Part shown: positions 59,209 through 64,000 of the stretch, in pieces | Layout: each line of letters begins with the position of its first letter | How positions within the stretch are numbered: the stretch's first letter is position 1 | Origin: Candidatus Defluviilinea proxima | GTDB taxonomy: Bacteria > Chloroflexota > Anaerolineae > Anaerolineales > Villigracilaceae | Assembly (NCBI GenBank): GCA_016721115.1 | Contig: JADKIW010000001.1 | Span: 1,193,501-1,257,500, forward strand | Direction of reading: 5' to 3' | Length of the DNA stretch: 64,000 bases | Notes under the pieces: generated by a model | The model's input: only the letters and a program-made list of their open reading frames with translations | What the model was told of the DNA's origin: nothing | The model's database searches: none | Program-made: the position numbers and the translations under genes

Positions 59209-60144
59209 TTAACGCGAAGGGCGGAAGGTTTCTGGACTCCTGTGTGCGCGGGGTTTGCGTTCGAGGTAATTTAGGCGATAGGCAAAGCGTGCGGGCATGA
59301 GGCCGAATGTGCGCGGCAAATTTTCAACGGGACAGGTGCGATTGACGGCGACATAATCGAGCCAATAGGTGGACGCATTGAGGTGATGTGCAAACGAATC
59401 CAGTAATACGACGAGGACACGCATGTAAGGCGGTGGGAGCGGCACGATCAGCCGACGCGTATGTGTAACGCTCATGATGGTTTCAACGACTTGTCGCAAA
59501 GTGAAATATTCACCGCCACCGATCTCGTATGTCTGATTGACCATCTCTGGGTTTTGCAATGTCCAGATCAAACAGGTGACAAGGTCTTCCACCCAAAGCG
59601 GTTGGAGCAGTGTTTTTCCTCCGCCTGGGAGTGGGACGATACCGGGTGTGTAACGAAGAATATATGCCAGTGAAGATGTGAAGCCATCATCAGGGCCAAA
59701 CACAACGGATGAGCGGATGATGGTGTGGGGAACTCCGCTCTTGCGGATGTGTTCCTCGGCAATGCCTTTTGATTTTTGAACAGGGAATGCGGATGCACGG
59801 TCTGCACCGAGATGACTGAGGAAAACGAATCGTTCCACATCTGAGCTTGCGGCAACTTGTGCGAGCGTACGCGTGCCTTCGATATCTGCAGTGAGAAGAT
59901 TGCCTCGGCGTCCCTGAGATGCGGCGCTGGCGAGATGATAGACCTGATTCACACCGCGAAAGGCAGCGCGCAGACCACGCTCATCGTTGAGACTCACCAC
60001 TGCCACTTCCACGGGAACGCCTTTGGGCAGGCGTGGTGACTGAGGGGATGGACGAAGCAATACGCGGACTTGTTGTCCTGTTTCGGTGAGGTGGCGCACG
60101 AGGACGCGTCCGATAAACCCGGTAGCGCCGGTAACGAGAATCAT
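59209..60144 (-). CDS. NAD(P)-binding reductase, NDUFA9/SDR-extended type
   Basis: A 311-residue Rossmann protein. MILVTGATGFIGRVLVRHL opens it, then VYHLASAAS, FLSHLGADRASAFPVQKSKGIAEE (the Tyr of YxxxK is replaced), IIRSSVVFGPDD and LLQPLWVEDLVTCL, close to NDUFA9-like atypical SDRs, which often lack the catalytic Tyr and act as structural or redox-sensing proteins. The start at 60144 is chosen because it opens the Rossmann strand and has TATAAT 7 bases before it. The cellulase terminator lies directly upstream. Confidence 0.85.
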   Translation of the reverse strand: MILVTGATGFIGRVLVRHLTETGQQVRVLLRPSPQSPRLPKGVPVEVAVVSLNDERGLRAAFRGVNQVYHLASAASQGRRGNLLTADIEGTRTLAQVAASSDVERFVFLSHLGADRASAFPVQKSKGIAEEHIRKSGVPHTIIRSSVVFGPDDGFTSSLAYILRYTPGIVPLPGGGKTLLQPLWVEDLVTCLIWTLQNPEMVNQTYEIGGGEYFTLRQVVETIMSVTHTRRLIVPLPPPYMRVLVVLLDSFAHHLNASTYWLDYVAVNRTCPVENLPRTFGLMPARFAYRLNYLERKPRAHRSPETFRPSR

Positions 60145-60151
60145 AGATAAG

Positions 60152-60157
60152 ATTATA
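60152..60157 (-). promoter_or_regulatory. Extended -10 element before the NDUFA9-like gene
   Basis: TGC-TATAAT on the minus strand, 7 bases before the ATG at 60144, directly downstream of the cellulase terminator. No Shine-Dalgarno site lies between. Confidence 0.5.
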
Positions 60158-60166
60158 GCAGAGGCG

Positions 60167-60205
60167 AAAAAAGCGGACACGGCTGAAAACCATGTCCGCT
60201 TTTTT
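60167..60205 (-). terminator. Terminator of the cellulase gene
   Basis: A 12-13-bp stem (AAAAAAGCGGACA with TGTCCGCTTTTTT), 13-base loop, with a T run on the minus-strand side. It separates the cellulase gene from the NDUFA9-like gene. Confidence 0.85.
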
Positions 60206-60272
60206 GTTGCTTTGCAGTGTGTTGTACTACAAGATCACGAACGTACAACGTACTGTGTCAAACGAGATTGAC

Positions 60273-63200
60273 CTATGGGAATGGCGGGTAGGCGTTGGCG
60301 ACCAGTTCTTCGAACTGTGCCTCGAACCAGCGACCGGAGACCGGCGCGTTGGGCAGGGCATTCGTCAATGTGTTGCCATTCAATGTGTTGCCTGTATAGG
60401 TCGGGTCACACATGCGGTCGAAGCCCTTGCCGCCGGGGTTATCTGGGCCGATGGGGATGAGCGAGCTTGAACCATCTGATTCACCTGGAGGCTTGACCCA
60501 TACATACGCTTCGATGCCAGCGACCGGATTGACGGTCGGGCGTTCGCCGATACCGGCGCCGCTTTGATTACACCAGTTACCTTTATGGTTGCGTTTGTCA
60601 ACGCGGGTTGCCATGACGAAGGTCTTCAAGTCTGTGGAGGTGCTGGCGGCAGTAGGCCGGTTCGGGCCACCCCAACCGTTGCGGGATGTGTCGATCAACA
60701 TGCCGATATCTGACGGGTAGGCATTGGCTCCGGTGGTGAGAGCAGTTTTCAGCGCGGCAAGATACGGGAGTTCATCGATGTAGATGTTCCAATCGTACCA
60801 ACTCTGCAGTGAGCGGACGGGCTGTCCACCGACTTGTGTGTTCGCATCCATGAACGGCTCATCGACCGGGTTGTAGTTGGCTGTGTTGCTGATAAAGCCA
60901 TCAACCTTGCTGTTACCGCCGGAGATACCAGCGCCCATATCCTTGATCAAGTTGACGAAGGGAGTGAAGTTGCTATCCCAACCAAGCCATGCGGCATGGG
61001 CTACGTCGATATAGGCGTAGGTATTGCTTATGGAGCGCAGTTTGCCGATGGCATACTGCACGCCTTGAACGTATGCGCCAGTGGATTGTGCTTCAGAGCA
61101 CTTGGCGAAGCTCAAATTGGTGATGAGGTTCGGCAGAGAGTCTGGTTCGATCACCATCACGATGCGCAAGTTTGCGTATTTGGCCTGACTGACGGTGGCG
61201 TAGATCGCGTCAATATATTCGGTCTTGTAACGATTTAAGCCATTGTTAGCGATCAGCAATTCACCATTGGAAGCCAGAGCAGAACAATCGCGATTGGGCA
61301 GATCGTAGACAACGATGCCGATGGCGTTGGCACCCTGCGCGAGAGCCTGGTCCAAGTGACTGGCGAGACTGCGTGCGTAGCCGTTTGTGCCGTTGACCGC
61401 GTCAATGCTATCGAGCCAGACGAAGGTCGGGTAGTTTGCGACCTGTTTCATCTTGGCGCCGAGCGTGCCGCCCACTGTGTTTCCTGCGGCGGTAACCGAT
61501 GCGACATAGTCCACGTTCTTATAGAATGTTGCACCAACAAACGGGTTTGCAAGATGCGTTCCCGCTGGTGGGTTGGTGGGAGTCACCGATGCAGTCGGTG
61601 TGAATGTGGGCGTATTGGTTGGTCCACCCGGGGTATTAGTGGGTGGGATCGGTGTGTTTGTGCGTGACGGTGTGGCTGTTGGTCCGATGGGTGTATTCGT
61701 GCGCGAAGGTGTAACCGTCGGGCTGATAGGAGTGTTAGTGGGACCGCCTCCGCCACCGCACGACGATCCATTGACCGCAAAGTTGGTCGGGTTGGCGTTT
61801 GTGCCGGTGTAGTTGGCATTGAAACCAAAGCTGGTATTGCCACCGACAGGGATGTTGCCGTTATAGCCCAAATCCTTTACAGAGACGGACGCGCCACTTT
61901 GTGTGTAAGCTCCATTCCATAAATTGGTAATTGTTTGGTTACCTCCGAATGTCCATGTCAATGTCCAGCCATTGATCGCGGACGAACCAGTGTTGTTGAT
62001 CGTGACATTCGCACCAAAGCCGGTTCCCCAATCATTGGATTTGGTATACGTCACTGAACAGATGCCACTGCCCGAGGATGTAGCCGTGGGTGGTACGGAT
62101 GTGTTCGTGCGTGTTGCTGTGGGGCCGATAGGGGTGTTCGTCTTTGTAGCCGTTGGTCCGACCGGGGTGTTGGTCTTTGTTGCAGTTGCCGGGACCGGTG
62201 TGTTAGTCGAGGTCGAACCACCGGGTTCAACTCCCCAGATACGTGTACCGCTTACATACGCGGGAATATTGCTCCAGTCGGTATAACTGGTGGGCAAAGT
62301 GCCGGTGGAACGCCACCAATCATTACTGGATGAATAGTTACTGGCCCAGTTATTCAAATGCAGGGCCGTATTGAAATCCCAAGCGGCACCGGCCGCAAGT
62401 GAAGCAGTACCATAATTGACAGTGAAGTAATAAGTGGAACCGCTCAATTGGGTGGGCCCGCTGATAGTCGCTGCGCTGGATTGATCGTAATACTTTTCAA
62501 GCACATAAGTGGAAGCGGCTTGTGAACCATCAAGCGTGAAATAGACGCGCATTGAGATGTTAGAGACGGCACTGGCGCCCGTGTTGCGCACGCGTAGGTT
62601 GAAGCCAGACTGCTGGTTATTATCAGTGCCAGATCCACTTAATTGCACTTTTATAGCGCCGCCGCTGACCGCTGTATTGGTCGGTCCCGGCGGGGTATTC
62701 GTGCGTGATGCTGTGAGTGAGGCAGGTACCGGTGTGTTCGTGGAAGTTCCACTACCAGGCAGGCCGTTGTTGCGCTTGTCGAAGAGCAGTTGCTTGGTGT
62801 ACTCACCCATGTAGTTTTCGCCGCCCAACAGGTTCCAGTTCTCATCCCACATTTTGGGATCCCAATACTGGTCGAAGACCCAGGCGGTCCAGCTCAAGCC
62901 TTTTGATTCCATATAGTTGCTGAACGGAATGCCATAGCCTGAAAGTGTGCCGCTCGTTGGGGTGGCACCGCCCTGTATCCAACCCCACTCAGTGACAAAG
63001 AACGGAACAGAGTTCGCGGCATTGCCGAACCACGAATCCCAATTGCTTTGTCCGCCGTGTTCTGGGTAAATATGGGCAACATATACGAGGTTGTTTCCAA
63101 CGAATGGACTGCTTGCCGCGCTGGAAAGATTCTGCGACCAACGTGGCCCGCCGATCAAGATCAGGTTGTTCGGCGCATGCGAACGGATGATATCCACCCA

Positions 63201-63782
63201 GGGTTGCGCCCATTGCTTCCAGGTTGTCCAGTTATCAGGGTTGACCGGTTCGTTATACAACTCGAAGATCACATTCGGGGTATTGGCATAGCGTGGTGCC
63301 ACATAGTTCCAGAACGCCCGCGTGGCCGTATCAACGGTGCTGTTGTTGTAATCGCTGATATAGTGCCAGTCAATGATGCAGTAGATCTGGCGTGCCACAC
63401 AGTTCTGGATGGCCGGGTTGAGATGGTTATTGAAATAAGCATCCGGGTTCGCGAGCCAGCCGGGCGAACTATCGATCGCATTCGGATAGACCGGCAAACG
63501 CACCACACGTGCGTACCAGCCATCCGATTCATTGGTGGCCATATTGATCAACTGGACGGCATTGCGCGTACGTCCAAGGTTGACCTCGCCAATATCGACC
63601 AGTGAGACACCGCGCAGAACGACATTATTGCCCTGCGGGTCTTTGATATACCTGCCCGAAACACTCAGCCACGGTGTGCTTATGGCCTGCACGGTTTGTG
63701 TCGGGAGGAACATGCCAGCGATCAACACGGTGATCGTCAGCAATGTCAGAAACAACGAGCTTGTTTTCATCGTACGAGACAT
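60273..63782 (-). CDS. Multidomain cellulase GH5-CBM3-CBM2-GH6
   Basis: A secreted 1169-residue enzyme. Signal peptide to about residue 33. GH5 domain about 36-340: acid/base Glu178 in LYNEP and nucleophile Glu265 in VTEWGW. T/P linker, then CBM3-like domain about 376-520 (IKVQLSG...; NLRVRNTGASAVSNI; DWSNIPAYV). Second T/N/P/G linker, then CBM2 about 574-675, with a Cys at each end (Cys575, Cys675) and the pattern VTYTKSNDWGTGFGANVTI. Third linker, then GH6 about 745-1169: Asp832 in LPNRDCSA, Asp881 in VIEPDSLP, and Asp1103 in WVKPPGESDGS. GH5 enzymes are usually endoglucanases and GH6 endo- or exo-glucanases. AAGGAGA precedes the ATG. Confidence 0.93.
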   Translation of the reverse strand: MSRTMKTSSLFLTLLTITVLIAGMFLPTQTVQAISTPWLSVSGRYIKDPQGNNVVLRGVSLVDIGEVNLGRTRNAVQLINMATNESDGWYARVVRLPVYPNAIDSSPGWLANPDAYFNNHLNPAIQNCVARQIYCIIDWHYISDYNNSTVDTATRAFWNYVAPRYANTPNVIFELYNEPVNPDNWTTWKQWAQPWVDIIRSHAPNNLILIGGPRWSQNLSSAASSPFVGNNLVYVAHIYPEHGGQSNWDSWFGNAANSVPFFVTEWGWIQGGATPTSGTLSGYGIPFSNYMESKGLSWTAWVFDQYWDPKMWDENWNLLGGENYMGEYTKQLLFDKRNNGLPGSGTSTNTPVPASLTASRTNTPPGPTNTAVSGGAIKVQLSGSGTDNNQQSGFNLRVRNTGASAVSNISMRVYFTLDGSQAASTYVLEKYYDQSSAATISGPTQLSGSTYYFTVNYGTASLAAGAAWDFNTALHLNNWASNYSSSNDWWRSTGTLPTSYTDWSNIPAYVSGTRIWGVEPGGSTSTNTPVPATATKTNTPVGPTATKTNTPIGPTATRTNTSVPPTATSSGSGICSVTYTKSNDWGTGFGANVTINNTGSSAINGWTLTWTFGGNQTITNLWNGAYTQSGASVSVKDLGYNGNIPVGGNTSFGFNANYTGTNANPTNFAVNGSSCGGGGGPTNTPISPTVTPSRTNTPIGPTATPSRTNTPIPPTNTPGGPTNTPTFTPTASVTPTNPPAGTHLANPFVGATFYKNVDYVASVTAAGNTVGGTLGAKMKQVANYPTFVWLDSIDAVNGTNGYARSLASHLDQALAQGANAIGIVVYDLPNRDCSALASNGELLIANNGLNRYKTEYIDAIYATVSQAKYANLRIVMVIEPDSLPNLITNLSFAKCSEAQSTGAYVQGVQYAIGKLRSISNTYAYIDVAHAAWLGWDSNFTPFVNLIKDMGAGISGGNSKVDGFISNTANYNPVDEPFMDANTQVGGQPVRSLQSWYDWNIYIDELPYLAALKTALTTGANAYPSDIGMLIDTSRNGWGGPNRPTAASTSTDLKTFVMATRVDKRNHKGNWCNQSGAGIGERPTVNPVAGIEAYVWVKPPGESDGSSSLIPIGPDNPGGKGFDRMCDPTYTGNTLNGNTLTNALPNAPVSGRWFEAQFEELVANAYPPFP

Positions 63783-64000
63783 ATTCTTCTCCTTGGGTTA
63801 TCTTCCTGCCCCGCGCCAGGGGGCAATATGGATATAACAGGCGGTGGTTACATGGACATCATCTGGACGCTTCGATCTCCTTTCGAATGATCCGCCTCTT
63901 CGATGCGATTCTTTTCGGACCTTTCAACTGGTCCAGCATCGAAGAGGCTTAATCTTTGTTGAATGCTGTTACTGACAAGCCGTTCCGTTAAGCGAGAAGC
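63783..64000. other. Leader/promoter region of the cellulase gene
   Basis: 218 bases without a supported gene. On the minus strand AAGGAGAA lies 5 bases before the ATG at 63782. The main feature is the long hairpin at 63894-63948. A short plus-strand frame at 63743-63952 runs over the signal-peptide coding region and hairpin and is not supported. Confidence 0.6.
63894..63948. promoter_or_regulatory. Long nested hairpin upstream of the cellulase gene
   Basis: A perfect 13-bp inverted repeat (GCCTCTTCGATGC at 63894-63906 with GCATCGAAGAGGC at 63936-63948) encloses a second 5-bp repeat (GGACC at 63917 with GGTCC at 63930). It lies 112 bases before the start codon. It could be an operator, an mRNA leader structure, or a terminator of an unseen upstream gene. 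Confidence 0.5.

Noticed and set aside
61573..62286. Plus-strand VGV/GVF-repeat frames opposite the cellulase linkers
   Set aside because: Shadows of the T/N/P linkers on the minus strand, lacking start signals.
63743..63952. 69-residue plus-strand frame with FGPFNW similar to FGPFKW in the protein at 52919
   Set aside because: Only five shared residues; the frame runs across the cellulase signal-peptide region and a hairpin and has no ribosome-binding site.
1..64000. CRISPR array
   Set aside because: No regularly spaced direct repeats of 23-40 bases are seen; the repeated units are dispersed palindromes or intergenic blocks.

Overview
The window looks like a piece of a Chloroflexota chromosome, most likely class Anaerolineae. 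This is inferred from gene style: many lipoproteins with Thr/Pro-rich spacers after a short signal peptide, a Chloroflexota-like GyrA with a basic tail, dispersed GGGGCG palindromes, and several genes whose start codon sits just downstream of a -10-like hexamer. No rRNA or species marker is present, so the class is an inference. About 60 genes, one tRNA and no CRISPR array are seen.

Layout. 1-4.8 kb: the end of a Na+/Ca2+ exchanger, a lipoprotein, gyrA, and a REP-associated (Y1) transposase gene bracketed by its own palindromes. 4.9-13.9 kb: housekeeping and envelope genes (lipoproteins, MBL-fold hydrolase, CapA-like protein, small SpoIIAA/STAS-like protein, tRNA-Leu(CAA), ychF, pepF). 14.0-19.9 kb: an unbroken minus-strand run of small unrelated genes (hypotheticals, P-loop kinase, serine hydrolase, LuxR-DUF805 fusion, NudK-like Nudix, Het-C-like protein). 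20-26.5 kb: cobalamin adenosyltransferase, DUF554, DMT transporter, MscS, and the tRNA t6A/ribosomal acetylation operon tsaE-tsaB-rimI.

26.6-47.9 kb is a large surface-polysaccharide locus. It encodes UDP-sugar dehydrogenase and epimerase, a Wzx-like flippase, GT4, GDP-mannose dehydratase, several GT-C-like membrane proteins, a GT2, an LPG-synthase/AglD-like membrane protein, and rmlB-rmlA-maoC-wecE, which should make a dTDP-4-amino-6-deoxy sugar. Two large paralogous membrane proteins bracket that block, and a methyltransferase-GT2 fusion closes the locus. 48-53.7 kb: methyltransferase, YciI, PlsY-like, DegV and two SGNH-type proteins. 53.8-55.9 kb: a second minus-strand run of small orphan genes that shares intergenic repeats with the 16-19 kb run. 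55.9-60.1 kb: a GINT1-like/formyltransferase-like protein, two GNATs and an NDUFA9-like reductase. 60.3-63.8 kb: a 1169-residue secreted cellulase with GH5, CBM3, CBM2 and GH6 modules in one chain.

Most notable for follow-up: the GH5-CBM3-CBM2-GH6 enzyme; a MaoC hydratase inside a dTDP-amino-sugar operon (an anthrose-like N-3-hydroxyacyl sugar is possible); two clusters of orphan minus-strand genes separated by shared repeats and attC-like core pairs, possibly an integrase-less cassette array; and a recurring leaderless-promoter arrangement.
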